Source: Lachnospiraceae bacterium Zagget2
GTDB lineage: Bacteria; Bacillota; Clostridia; Lachnospirales; Lachnospiraceae
Assembly: GCA_001941045.1 (NCBI GenBank)
Contig: MSHD01000022.1
Span: 1-46,090 of the forward strand
DNA: 46,090 nt
Reading direction: 5' to 3'
In this document: positions 1 to 7,631 of the stretch, in pieces
How positions within the stretch are numbered: the stretch's first letter is position 1
How the letters are laid out: each line of letters opens with the position of its first letter
The notes under the pieces: model-generated
Told to the model about the DNA's origin: nothing
The model's input: only the letters and a program-made list of their open reading frames with translations
The model's database searches: none
Program-made: the position numbers and the translations under genes

Positions 1-12
1 GAAGTAAACTTT

Positions 13-162
13 TCACTTCAGCTTATTTTTTCTTTCTTTCGTCTTGTCACATATACCCAAACCTTCCTCCGGATCGGGCAAGGCATCAATGCCTATTTCC
101 GATGCATATTTGGCAATGAGATTTGCCAGCAAATCAGCAAAACCGCTCCACTCATCTCTCAC
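13..162 (-). CDS. Small hypothetical protein downstream of the relaxase
   Basis: A 49-codon frame follows and overlaps the relaxase stop by 11 bases, so it is probably translated with it. The GTG at 162 is preferred because an AAAGGAG site lies about 7 bases upstream; the ATG at 168 is almost inside that site. The product is a short, partly amphipathic protein (WSGFADLLANLIAKYASEIG) with a charged, lysine-rich tail and no recognised domain. It may be an accessory mobilization protein, but only its position supports that. Confidence 0.45.
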   Translation of the reverse strand: MRDEWSGFADLLANLIAKYASEIGIDALPDPEEGLGICDKTKERKNKLK

Positions 163-1132
163 AGGCATTCTCCTTTCTCCACGCCGGTACGCGCGTATAA
201 ACATCCAGCACCTCTTTCGGAATGCGATCCAACACCGCGACCGCCTCCTCATAATCGCTTCTAAGCCTGGCGTCGGCGATCTTCTTCAGCGTGCTTTCCT
301 CTGTGGCCTTATCGAGCGACTGCGAAAGCTGCGCGTTTTTCTTCTTCAGCTTCTTATTTTCTGTTACTGTCGCCGTGAACGCCGTACTGTATTTATTCAA
401 CTGCGTCTGCATTTTCTCCACGCCGGGGATATAGGAATCCAAGAGCTTGCAGATTTCTTCTGTCCTGGCTTTCATATTCAGAAGCGTCATCCCCGTCAGT
501 AGTCCGTCGAGTCTCTCCCGCTGTTTATTGAGCCTGGTCATTTCCTTGAACACCCGCGGCGGGATGTGATCGCGCCCGGTCTGACTGGCACTCTCGCCGC
601 GCTCCAGCTCTGGATACTTTTTTACCATGTGTTTCCAGAACTCATCCTGCCACCAGGTCAGCTTCTTTTTATTGCCGACGATATCCTTTGCCGACAGCCT
701 GCCATCCTCCGTCAGCGGGACAAAAGAAAGGTGCATGTGGGGCGATTTCTCGTCCATATGCACCACGGCAGACAGGATGGTATCCGGATTCTGATGCGCC
801 CTGATAAAGTCCAGCGCTGTCTGAAAATATTCTTTTATCTCCGCTTTCTTCTTCCCTTTAAAAAACTCCGGGCTTGCGGTAATCAGCGTCTCCACCACAC
901 GGACGCTGTCCTTTCTGGTGCGACATCCGGCCTCCGCGATCTGGCGCTCCGCCTCCGCCCGGTACTTCCCCTTCGGCTCCACCAGATGAAAGTTCTGGTT
1001 GCTCCTGCGCATATCCACATCCGGATTGCTGGCGTATTTTTCCTTGGTACGCTCATTATGGGCTTCGATATTCCCGATCTCCGGCCCTTTGTATTTTGCA
1101 AACCGCATAATCCCATACTGCGCCTTTTCCAT
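152..1132 (-). CDS. MobV family (Pre/Mob) relaxase
   Basis: This 326-residue protein would nick the element's transfer origin and pilot the DNA strand during mobilization by a helper conjugation system. The two hallmark MobV motifs are present: HNERTK at residues 25-30 and the metal-binding HMDEKSPHMH at 125-134. The C-terminal third is charged and probably coiled-coil. It is shorter than the pMV158 MobM protein (about 490 residues), as is common in integrated elements. The ATG at 1132 overlaps the stop of the upstream small gene (TGATG), indicating translational coupling; an in-frame ATG at 1156 would lie deep in that gene. It is the relaxase of the primase-helicase-mob operon. Confidence 0.92.
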   Translation of the reverse strand: MEKAQYGIMRFAKYKGPEIGNIEAHNERTKEKYASNPDVDMRRSNQNFHLVEPKGKYRAEAERQIAEAGCRTRKDSVRVVETLITASPEFFKGKKKAEIKEYFQTALDFIRAHQNPDTILSAVVHMDEKSPHMHLSFVPLTEDGRLSAKDIVGNKKKLTWWQDEFWKHMVKKYPELERGESASQTGRDHIPPRVFKEMTRLNKQRERLDGLLTGMTLLNMKARTEEICKLLDSYIPGVEKMQTQLNKYSTAFTATVTENKKLKKKNAQLSQSLDKATEESTLKKIADARLRSDYEEAVAVLDRIPKEVLDVYTRVPAWRKENACER

Positions 1133-1353
1133 CAGCCATCCCTCCGTTTCCGCCATACAATGTCGTAACCCATCACATCAGCAAGCTGCACGGCCTCCCG
1201 ATAGCGTAGCGACTCCCTTTGCAGCTTCGCGGACAGGTTGGAGACGGAATCACTCCATCCATACTCGTCAGCCAGCAGGTCAACCACCTCCTGCATCGTC
1301 ATACCCTCGCGCACGATCTGCGCCTTGATCTCATTTCTGATATTTGTGCTCAT
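1132..1353 (-). CDS. Small putative DNA-binding protein upstream of relaxase
   Basis: A 73-residue protein translated from an ATG at 1353 with a strong GGGAGG ribosome site 5 bases upstream; a frame extending to 1398 exists but has no such site and crosses a hairpin. The sequence (MTMQEVVDLLADEYGW, then SVSNLSAKLQRESLRYREAVQLADVMGYDIVW) has the layout of a small helix-turn-helix protein of the XRE type. Its stop overlaps the relaxase start, so it is probably a relaxosome accessory protein or a repressor of the mob genes. The function is inferred from context. Confidence 0.75.
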   Translation of the reverse strand: MSTNIRNEIKAQIVREGMTMQEVVDLLADEYGWSDSVSNLSAKLQRESLRYREAVQLADVMGYDIVWRKRRDG

Positions 1354-1385
1354 AAAAACCTCCCAATTTTTCTTTCCCATAAAAA

Positions 1386-1414
1386 GAACCGGCTCCACGT
1401 TTCCGTGAACCGGC
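1386..1414 (-). terminator. Imperfect hairpin before the small DNA-binding gene
   Basis: Two CCGG blocks and CACG/CGTG arms around a TTTC loop form an imperfect stem. Read on the minus strand it is followed by TTCTTTTT. It could be a weak terminator or attenuator between the primase region and the mob genes. The stem has mismatches, so this is tentative. Confidence 0.3.
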
Positions 1415-1775
1415 TTCGCTACATCGTTTCATTTTTAAAATACTTGTTTCGCGTTCTCAGGATTTCACATAGGCAACTGCCCATATGCCGAATTTTCCGT
1501 GTTTACGAAAACATGTGCTTTTTCATCTTGCCGCACAGTTTCACATCAATCCGAGGACTTCATTCGTTCCTCTGGAAAGATGATTTCCGTGAAACCCATT
1601 TCGGAATACGCTAAATAATTTACGGTTTCCATTATCTCGAAATTCCCGCCGCCAATAAATTGGACATGTCTGGCATATCGACATATCAGACAACGGCGGG
1701 ACAGCACCGCAAAACATAATACGGGTAAACGCGGTCATTCGCTGCGTACATACGTACCGGAATGGAAACGGGATT
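1399..1775. other. Non-coding interval with large inverted repeats, candidate oriT region
   Basis: No gene is seen here. A nested inverted repeat lies at 1645-1700 (CCCGCCG/CGGCGGG outside, TGTCTG/CAGACA and ATAT/ATAT inside). A larger hairpin at 1746-1807 overlaps the last codons of the helicase gene. The interval lies just upstream of the relaxase unit, where origins of transfer of MobV systems are usually found. No nick-site consensus was recognised. Confidence 0.45.
1645..1700. repeat. Nested inverted repeat
   Basis: Outer arms CCCGCCG (1645-1651) and CGGCGGG (1694-1700) are perfect. Inner arms TGTCTG (1667-1672) with CAGACA (1687-1692) and ATAT (1675-1678) with ATAT (1683-1686) extend the fold. 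No T tract follows on either strand, which argues against a simple terminator. Confidence 0.6.
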
Positions 1776-1807
1776 TTAATCCCGCCATTCCTCTGGTACG
1801 TACGTAC
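1746..1807. repeat. Long three-part hairpin at end of primase gene
   Basis: Three stacked arm pairs are visible: GTACATACGTACC with GGTACGTACGTAC (13 bp, one mismatch), GGAATGG with CCATTCC (7 bp), and CGGGATT with AATCCCG (7 bp, TT loop). They are separated only by AAA and TCT. There is no downstream T tract, so it is not a standard terminator. It overlaps the last codons of the SF3 helicase gene. Confidence 0.7.
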
Positions 1808-3149
1808 ATGGCGATACGCCAATAAACCCGTTCATATCAGGCCTTGCTACTGCTTCGATTCCCCGAAAGCCCCATACCCGCCGTCCGGCTGCGTTGGTAA
1901 CTGTATTGCAATGCTCCAGATGATATTTCTCCTGACTTGCCACCACACCGTCACTGAAACTTCGTGATTTCAGCGGCGTCAGGGAGTTTTCTTCACACCA
2001 CATCCGGTAAATCTCATACAATTCTTTAGAACTGATCGAGGCGCCTTCTTTCAGCCGGATATAACCCTCCGATTCCATAAAATCGAAGATATTGTTGTTA
2101 TCCCGCTTGACGGCTTCCCTGTTTCCCTTTGTCCTCTGACTCTCGGTGAACTTATAGTTGTTGGCGGCAAGACGGCGCAGACCTTCAAACGCCCAGAGGA
2201 AAATGCCTTCTGCCTCCGCCTTCATCTTTTCGGCAAGGTCAGGATCGTCAACCCTTTCGGCTGGACGCTCCTTTGTCGTCAGCACAAGCTGCCTGCGGTA
2301 AAACCCGTCGCTCCGGTCATAGAGTGCCTGTAGATCGCCGTTGCTGAATGCCAAAAGCCTTGCAAACATATATCCCTGGTAACTCTGCTTCCCTTTCCGC
2401 TCCAGATCCATCTTTCCCTGCGCGGTCACGATGGATTTGACATAGTTGGTCTGGCGGAGCGCTTCCATCCGCATATCATCATCTACACACAGAAGAATGT
2501 GCTCCAGATCAGCGCGGGCAAAACGGTTCTCCGAAATCTTTCCGATGCTGCCGTCCTTCATGTTATTGCCAAACAATGCTCCGAGCACGGTTCCGATCTG
2601 GGACTTTCCCTCGCCTCCGCTCCCCTTGATCACCATCATTCTCTGGCCTTTGTTGCTGGGAATCAGGCAGTAACCAATGAACTCCTGCAAGGTAGGAATG
2701 TCCTCCGGATAAAGCAGGCCCTCCAGGAAACGCAGCCAGAGTACCGGCTCTGACGCGTCCAGCCTGTATGCCACCGGCAGGCGACTCCTGACGATGTCCG
2801 GCTTTCCTTCCGTAAACGTGCCGTCCAGCTTGAGCGTCCCATTCGCCACATGAATCCGGTCAGCCTCCGGCGGGAAGTCGTCCACCTGTGCGTCCAGCTT
2901 CATCACTTCCAGGATGTTATTGATCTTCCGGGGGATGTTGTTGACTGCACAGCAACGAAGCTCCTCAAAGATTTCTCCGCGCAGCGGCAGATTGTCCGTC
3001 ACCCTGCCTTCCGGTGTAAAGAAGGCTCCGTTCGCAAAGATAATCTTATGCCTGCTAAGGAAATCATCACAGAACAGGGCTTCATTGATACTGTTCCCAT
3101 CGAACCAGATCGGCAGGTTCATATCATACTGCTTTCCGGATTTCTCCAT
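1776..3149 (-). CDS. Phage/plasmid-type primase-helicase (P4/D5 family, SF3 ATPase)
   Basis: This 457-residue protein is an SF3-type helicase of the kind used to start replication of plasmids, satellites and integrative elements. Walker A is GSGGEGKS at 176-183 and Walker B is ILLCVDDD at 218-225; the C-terminus resembles the winged-helix primase C-terminal domain of this family. The N-terminal archaeo-eukaryotic primase domain of full-length P4 alpha protein is absent. The zinc-finger partner is encoded just upstream and overlaps by 26 bases. The ATG at 3149 follows an AAGGAGGGAGAGG site. The pair probably gives the excised element limited replication. Confidence 0.88.
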   Translation of the reverse strand: MEKSGKQYDMNLPIWFDGNSINEALFCDDFLSRHKIIFANGAFFTPEGRVTDNLPLRGEIFEELRCCAVNNIPRKINNILEVMKLDAQVDDFPPEADRIHVANGTLKLDGTFTEGKPDIVRSRLPVAYRLDASEPVLWLRFLEGLLYPEDIPTLQEFIGYCLIPSNKGQRMMVIKGSGGEGKSQIGTVLGALFGNNMKDGSIGKISENRFARADLEHILLCVDDDMRMEALRQTNYVKSIVTAQGKMDLERKGKQSYQGYMFARLLAFSNGDLQALYDRSDGFYRRQLVLTTKERPAERVDDPDLAEKMKAEAEGIFLWAFEGLRRLAANNYKFTESQRTKGNREAVKRDNNNIFDFMESEGYIRLKEGASISSKELYEIYRMWCEENSLTPLKSRSFSDGVVASQEKYHLEHCNTVTNAAGRRVWGFRGIEAVARPDMNGFIGVSPCTYVPEEWRD

Positions 3150-3744
3150 GTCCCTCTCCCTCCTTCATGCGTTTCAGGCGCGCTTCCAGAGCGGGAAGCG
3201 TCCCTTCCTTAATCAGCGACTGCACCACTTTCACCCTTTCCTCCAGTTCCCCCACCGCAAGAATGTCTGCCAGATTTTCTACATAATCCATCATCTGACA
3301 TGCCTCCACGAAGCGGTCGTCGTATTCCTCCCCCGGCGTGGAAGGTGCATAGCGAACCTTCCATTCCTCCAGCACGCGCAGATAATCACACAGCACCCTC
3401 TGGCAGTACACCTCATCCTGCCGGAATGCCCTCACCGCGGGGCGCTGTTTGTTTACGAGAGCCGCCGCGGCGGGCGGCTTGTCCGGATCAAGTCCGAAAT
3501 CAGCCGCCAGCTTCCGCGCCGCTTCATAAGCGGACAGGTTAAAGAGCCTGGCCACCAGCTCGATCACATCGCCGGTTGCCCCGCAGCCGAAGCAGTAAAA
3601 ATAGTCCTGATTCAGCTTCATGCTTGGATGCCGGTCATCATGGAATGGACAACAGACCATACCGTTTCTTCCAGCTTTTAAACCATAGTGCCTTGCCGCC
3701 TCCTTCACCGTGACCGCTGATTTAACCGTTGCAAATAAATCCAT
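3124..3744 (-). CDS. CHC2 zinc-finger DNA primase-like protein
   Basis: A 206-residue protein with a DnaG-type CHC2 zinc finger at its N-terminus: ligands C32, H35, C51 and C54 in CPFHDDRHPS and FYCFGCGATGD. DnaG's TOPRIM catalytic domain is missing, so it probably recognises template DNA and works with the SF3 helicase encoded next. The start at 3744 has a TAAGGAGG site about 9 bases upstream; the frame stays open upstream to 3840 but has no such signal. It is the first gene of the minus-strand replication-mobilization operon. Confidence 0.85.
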   Translation of the reverse strand: MDLFATVKSAVTVKEAARHYGLKAGRNGMVCCPFHDDRHPSMKLNQDYFYCFGCGATGDVIELVARLFNLSAYEAARKLAADFGLDPDKPPAAAALVNKQRPAVRAFRQDEVYCQRVLCDYLRVLEEWKVRYAPSTPGEEYDDRFVEACQMMDYVENLADILAVGELEERVKVVQSLIKEGTLPALEARLKRMKEGEGHGEIRKAV

Positions 3745-3834
3745 CTTCTTTTCCTCCTTATGATTTTTGACGGTTTTTCCCCGTCTGCCTGAATATACGG
3801 AGGAAAAGGCTAATAGACGAAAAATCAGGCGGAA

Positions 3835-3882
3835 ATGCAAAATACGAAGGGCAAGGCGCTATAATTTTGCAAAAATGCAAAA
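3835..3882. promoter_or_regulatory. Candidate operator in divergent region
   Basis: A perfect palindrome TTTTGCA-AAAA-TGCAAAA lies at 3865-3882, and a further copy of the ATGCAAAA half lies at 3835-3842. They sit between the divergent primase operon and the XRE/sigma operon, just upstream of the -35 of the latter. The natural candidate ligand is the XRE repressor encoded next door. Confidence 0.5.
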
Positions 3883-3899
3883 CTTTTTTATTCTATGTA

Positions 3900-3928
3900 T
3901 TGCTTTTCACTTCGGAATAAAATATAAT
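3900..3928 (+). promoter_or_regulatory. Sigma-A-type promoter of XRE/sigma operon
   Basis: TTGCTT at 3900-3905 and TATAAT at 3923-3928 are separated by exactly 17 bases. The next gene's ATG at 3969 with its ribosome site lies downstream. An alternative start at 3927 would fall inside the -10 box, which helps reject it. Confidence 0.7.
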
Positions 3929-3968
3929 GAAAATCGAACGTATGTTTGCTTTCGGAGGGAGTGTTTTC

Positions 3969-4805
3969 ATGGAAACAGCATTTTTACCTGGGACAATACG
4001 GGAACGGATACAGGATTTAATGAAAAAATATAAGGTCACACAGACAACGCTTGCGGCAAAGATCGGTTGCACGGACAGTATGCTCAGCCGTTTCTTAAGC
4101 GGAAAGACGGACAAACTCAGTGATGAAAATATCATCCGCATCGCAAGAGCATTTAACGTCTCCACCGATTTCCTTCTGGGCGTTACGGATGTTCCTGACC
4201 GGAAAAATTATGAGATCAGCGAACTGGGGCTTTCTGCGCAGGCCGCGCGAAATCTCTATACAGAGAAAGTAAACGCCGAAGTCGTCAACCGTTTACTGGA
4301 AAGCCCGCGCTTCGCGGAGCTGACCTATATGATCAAGCAGTATTTCGACGATACGCTGGCCGTCGGATTTGCCGCGCAGAATACAATGATCTCGTCTGTC
4401 AGTTCCTTCCTTCGGGGAGCTGTCGCAACAGACGCGACCGTCCAGGCTGCAAGAGATATAAACCGTCTGAAGGTGCCTGTCTACCAGGCAGACCTCAGTT
4501 CCATACAAAATCAGTTTATGGTAACGATAAAGGAAGTGAAAAAAGAGATCGGCAGTGACCTCGCCGCCGCGCAGAATAAAACGAAAGAAATCACAAAAGA
4601 AATATTTGCAGAACTGACAAAGGGACAGGATATGAGGCATCCGTCCATCACGCCGGAGCAGGTTGCGGACGCGATCACCGGCACCGTATCCGGCATGGAC
4701 GGTGTGAATGAGGATTCCCTAAAGCAGTTCAAATATGCATTGGTAGATCTGATGCAGTCCACAATGCAGCCACCGCCGCGGGAGAAAGACCATGCAGACC
4801 AATGA
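3969..4805 (+). CDS. XRE family transcriptional regulator
   Basis: A 278-residue protein with an N-terminal helix-turn-helix of the Cro/CI type at about residues 8-75 (VTQTTLAAKIGCTDSMLSRF, ending STDFLLGVTD). A roughly 200-residue C-terminal part matches no family I recognise and is helical and charged. The start at 3969 follows GGAGGG. It overlaps the sigma-like gene by 14 bases, so the two are co-expressed. It likely controls the divergent primase-mob operon and its own promoter through the nearby ATGCAAAA palindrome; this is inferred. Confidence 0.82.
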   Translation: METAFLPGTIRERIQDLMKKYKVTQTTLAAKIGCTDSMLSRFLSGKTDKLSDENIIRIARAFNVSTDFLLGVTDVPDRKNYEISELGLSAQAARNLYTEKVNAEVVNRLLESPRFAELTYMIKQYFDDTLAVGFAAQNTMISSVSSFLRGAVATDATVQAARDINRLKVPVYQADLSSIQNQFMVTIKEVKKEIGSDLAAAQNKTKEITKEIFAELTKGQDMRHPSITPEQVADAITGTVSGMDGVNEDSLKQFKYALVDLMQSTMQPPPREKDHADQ

Positions 4806-5442
4806 GCAGCTCTGCCACCTCGCGCAGGCAGGCGATCCTTCCCCCCTTAACACTTTGGTTGAAAACAACTGGGGATTTATCCGAAAAACCGCGATTGAAA
4901 TTTGTCAGAATCATAACCTTGAAGAAAGCGATATGGATATCGAAGTGGACGATCTTATGCAGGAGGGAAGCCTCGGCCTCTTGAAAGCAGTTCCGCTCTT
5001 TGACGGCGAGCGCGGCATGAAGTTCCTGACCTATGCAGCGCCGGCAATCCGGAATTCCATGGCCGACCTGATACGGAAAACCAGGCAGCAGTTCGAGCAG
5101 CAGATAACCGACCCTGAATCAGAAATCTATTTTCAGCGCGTCTATCTCGATGATGTTTTAAATGGGGAGAAACGGCTTCTTCGGATCGAAGCGATTGCTA
5201 ACCCTTACGCAAAACTGCCGGAACAAATCGTGATCAGCAGAGAAGAATTGCAGGCATTATATACCGCCCTTAAAAAGCTGAGCGCCAGAGAGCAGACCTA
5301 CCTTCTCTACCGATACGGCTTTACCGACGACATCGAGCACACGCTGATCGGCACGGCAATCCATTTCCATCTGAGTGACAGCCGGGCAAAACGGACAGAA
5401 GAAACCGCCCTGGAACATCTCCGCAGGGAATTTTCTCAATAG
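4792..5442 (+). CDS. Sigma-70 family RNA polymerase sigma factor (element-encoded)
   Basis: A 216-residue protein with region 2 (VDDLMQEGSLGLLKAV and MKFLTYAAPAIRNSMADLIRK, residues about 25-100) and a region-4-like helix-turn-helix near the end (LKKLSAREQTYLLYRYGF to LEHLRREF). Length and layout fit small alternative sigma factors carried on Clostridia mobile elements. Its start lies inside the end of the XRE gene. It may direct polymerase to promoters of the element's transfer or replication genes. No cognate promoter could be assigned. Confidence 0.85.
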   Translation: MQTNEQLCHLAQAGDPSPLNTLVENNWGFIRKTAIEICQNHNLEESDMDIEVDDLMQEGSLGLLKAVPLFDGERGMKFLTYAAPAIRNSMADLIRKTRQQFEQQITDPESEIYFQRVYLDDVLNGEKRLLRIEAIANPYAKLPEQIVISREELQALYTALKKLSAREQTYLLYRYGFTDDIEHTLIGTAIHFHLSDSRAKRTEETALEHLRREFSQ

Positions 5443-5478
5443 AAGGTCCTAAGGATATCCCTTTGCTCCGACGCTGTT

Positions 5479-5856
5479 ACGGCACGCCGTCCAGACAAAT
5501 GTCTGTCCTTCGCGCCTCTTTCTGCCGGTCAGTGCAGCCGCCCGAAGGCGGCTACCTTTCCCGTCAGGAAAACGAAAACGGATTACGCACCGAAGGGGCG
5601 TATTCCATTTTCGTTTAACACCGTCTTCTCAAAGGTATAACACACTAGACTTTCCGAGGGAAAGTCGTGTGCCAAGGAAGGCTCCGCCCTCCTTTGGATA
5701 CCACCCGCCAAGGGGATGCTCCCCTTCGGAATCCCGCAGTTTTCGGGAACCCGCGCCTGATTTGAAAGCTCCACACTTTTCAAGTCGGCTCTCTTTCCCG
5801 AAAACGGCACAGGCTGCAATCTGCCTCTTTCCACGCGATGCAGACCGAGCCTGTGC
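5479..5856. repeat. Array of consecutive stem-loops in non-coding DNA
   Basis: The 440-base gap between the sigma gene and the next ORF has no credible gene and is filled with hairpins. They are ACGGC/GCCGT (5479-5490), CAGACA/TGTCTG (5492-5505), AGCCGCC-CGAA-GGCGGCT (5536-5553), AAACGAAAA/TTTTCGTTT (5570-5616), and CACAC..GACTTTCC/GGAAAGTC..GTGTG (5641-5671). A CCAAGGA/TCCTTTGG stem follows (5672-5697), then AAGGGGA/TCCCCTT (5710-5726), GTTTTCGGGAA/TTCCCGAAAAC (5739-5805) and GCACAGGCT/AGCCTGTGC (5807-5856). Such density suggests a structured RNA or a single-strand DNA signal such as a replication origin. No known RNA family was recognised. Confidence 0.65.
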
Positions 5857-5882
5857 ATTACATACAATAGAAAGGATACCGT

Positions 5883-6608
5883 ATGAACGATTTTATTTTA
5901 AGTGAGGGTCTGAAAGCGATGCAGAAAAAAGATTGGAAAGAATTTGAAAAGGTAGCCTACTATGACGCAGAAAACGCAGTCATGTTGCTCTATCTCCATG
6001 AACAGGATTTGCCCAAAGAAGTAAAGTGCAGAATCGCACTCCACCACTATGTCCATCATGGGGATTTGTCCTCGATCATCCGCAAGTATGTGCGTATGGC
6101 TCTGCCTTATCGCCCGGAGAACTGGCGTGAGGCTCTGCCGGAAACTGTCCGGAACCTGAACAGCTTCGTCGTCTATCGCGCAGGCAGCGAGCCCATTGAA
6201 AAAGCCAAATACTCCATTTCATGGACGCTACTTTTAGATACCGCCGAATGGTTTGCCGCCCGCCATAAGCATTACCGGCCTCAGGAGAAGCAGCATCTCT
6301 ATCGCGCAACCATTGCGGCAGACAAGGTCATCGCATATCTTGATGATTGCAGCGAATTTGAGATTGTCCAGTATCGAAATGTAAAGGATGTCGAGGAACT
6401 CCCCATCTGCGGAGCCAGTCTGGAATACATGGATATTTGCGAACAGGAGTGGAATTCGCGTCAGGTTTATGAACCGCATTGTTCTCCAAAGGAGCTGTAT
6501 TTTAATCGGTGGTATCAAAACGCAATGGTCAGTTCTGCAGACACATCCAGATCTTTCGAATCTGTCCTACCAGCTCTTCATAGCTCCACACCCGGTTACT
6601 GTTTTTAA
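5883..6608 (+). CDS. Hypothetical protein, probably 3'-truncated at element edge
   Basis: A 241-codon frame starting at ATG 5883 after GAAAGGAT. No known domain is recognised; the protein is soluble, rich in aromatic and charged residues (HHYVHHGDLSSIIRKYVRMA). From about residue 215 the frame reads through the reverse complement of the end of the C39 peptidase gene. The final 27 or so residues (SSADTSRSFESVLPAL and on) are therefore probably accidental, and the natural 3' end has been lost. It belongs to the mobile element by position. Confidence 0.55.
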   Translation: MNDFILSEGLKAMQKKDWKEFEKVAYYDAENAVMLLYLHEQDLPKEVKCRIALHHYVHHGDLSSIIRKYVRMALPYRPENWREALPETVRNLNSFVVYRAGSEPIEKAKYSISWTLLLDTAEWFAARHKHYRPQEKQHLYRATIAADKVIAYLDDCSEFEIVQYRNVKDVEELPICGASLEYMDICEQEWNSRQVYEPHCSPKELYFNRWYQNAMVSSADTSRSFESVLPALHSSTPGYCF

Positions 6609-7452
6609 CACTGTTAGGATCATTCAAGCTGAAACCCTCGTCCGTATATCCCGTCAGCACGAGGAAATGCCCATTGTCCGTGAAATCACCTGCACCAACC
6701 GAACAGATGAGGGGATGACCCGCATTGAGCTCCTTCTTCATATAGTCCTCGTCCAGCGGAAGCTCCTTTGTCTGTATTCCGAAAGCACTGCAGCCCGTGT
6801 TGAGCAACGACCAGTCTGTGCCGACACCAGAGACATAGTAGCCGTTTGTCTCCGCATACTCTGCAATATATAGGGGCGTGTAATCAGCCACTTCCGTCAG
6901 ATAGAGCGCCACCATGGAAATGCAGGTCGGCGCGCAGCCGGTATAGCCAATCAAACCATCGCCGTATGGCTCATAGCCCCAGCGTGCGTCCCACTGCAAC
7001 AACAAAGGAACCGTCTCGTACTCCGCCTCTTCGCTAAGATTGATCTCCGGCTCCTGCCCGCACAATTTCGGATATTCGTACACATAATTTACCGTTTCCT
7101 TATTTTTTTCAAGAAGTTCAAGAAGGTCCTCCGTGTAAAGCCATGAATGTTCCTGAATATACTCTTCTTTTTCTTCGTCGCTCAATTCGTCCAGTTCCAG
7201 CTCTGTCTCTTTTTCCGAAGCAGTTTCTGTTGAAACGATTGCCATGTCGGCATTATTATTTGCCTGCTTCCCGCCGCCACCCGTCGCCAGGGCACTGTAA
7301 ACACCAGACAACAGTTTGCCAGCCAGAACCGATATTAGAAAAACAGATAAAACCATAGTCAGCACAAGGCGTCTTTGGATTTGTCTGCGCCTCTTCCTCA
7401 TGTATCGTTTTTTTCTGCGTATTCTCTCCCATTCGCTGCTCTCCATCGCCAT
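6529..7452 (-). CDS. Membrane-anchored C39-like cysteine peptidase
   Basis: A 307-residue protein with a short basic cytoplasmic N-terminus, one transmembrane segment (residues about 29-50), an acidic linker, and an extracellular papain-like C39_2 domain from about 148. Expected catalytic features are Q153 (LLQWDARWG), C173 (GYTGCAPT), H262 (NGHFLVL) and N277/D278 (SLNDPN). There is no ABC transporter attached, unlike bacteriocin-processing C39 enzymes, so it probably cleaves a surface or secreted peptide. It follows the two-component operon after a 179-base gap and may be its target. The two ATGs at 7452 and 7446 are both possible starts. Confidence 0.82.
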   Translation of the reverse strand: MAMESSEWERIRRKKRYMRKRRRQIQRRLVLTMVLSVFLISVLAGKLLSGVYSALATGGGGKQANNNADMAIVSTETASEKETELELDELSDEEKEEYIQEHSWLYTEDLLELLEKNKETVNYVYEYPKLCGQEPEINLSEEAEYETVPLLLQWDARWGYEPYGDGLIGYTGCAPTCISMVALYLTEVADYTPLYIAEYAETNGYYVSGVGTDWSLLNTGCSAFGIQTKELPLDEDYMKKELNAGHPLICSVGAGDFTDNGHFLVLTGYTDEGFSLNDPNSVKNSNRVWSYEELVGQIRKIWMCLQN

Positions 7453-7631
7453 AAAAACCTGCTTTCTGTCATGTCTGTAAGCATTCTCTTTTATCGATTA
7501 CAGAATAGCAGGCTTCTGTCATATATCTCTGAGCGAAATGTGTCGAAACTGTAACAAACAGATTGATTCGAGCAGATTTTTTATGTTTTGCGGTATATCT
7601 TAAGGTCAAAATTTCATTTGTGACATGGAAC

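Larger units (their letters stand above)
1..6528. mobile_element. Integrative mobilizable element, partial (left end outside window)
   Basis: The block holds a MobV-type relaxase, a zinc-finger primase, an SF3 helicase/primase, an XRE regulator and a sigma-like factor, a typical gene set of integrative mobilizable or conjugative elements in Clostridia. No integrase is visible, so the rest must lie left of the window. The right limit is inferred: the last element ORF (5883-6608) runs 80 bases antisense into the 3' end of the C39 peptidase gene, which suggests that the element sequence stops near 6520-6530. The exact boundary and attachment site are not identified. Confidence 0.7.

Noticed and set aside
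5479-5856. Possible CRISPR array
   Set aside because: The stems differ in sequence and spacing, so there is no constant direct repeat.
5583-5905. Two short frames over the hairpin array
   Set aside because: They lie on opposite strands over inverted repeats, lack ribosome sites and resemble no protein.
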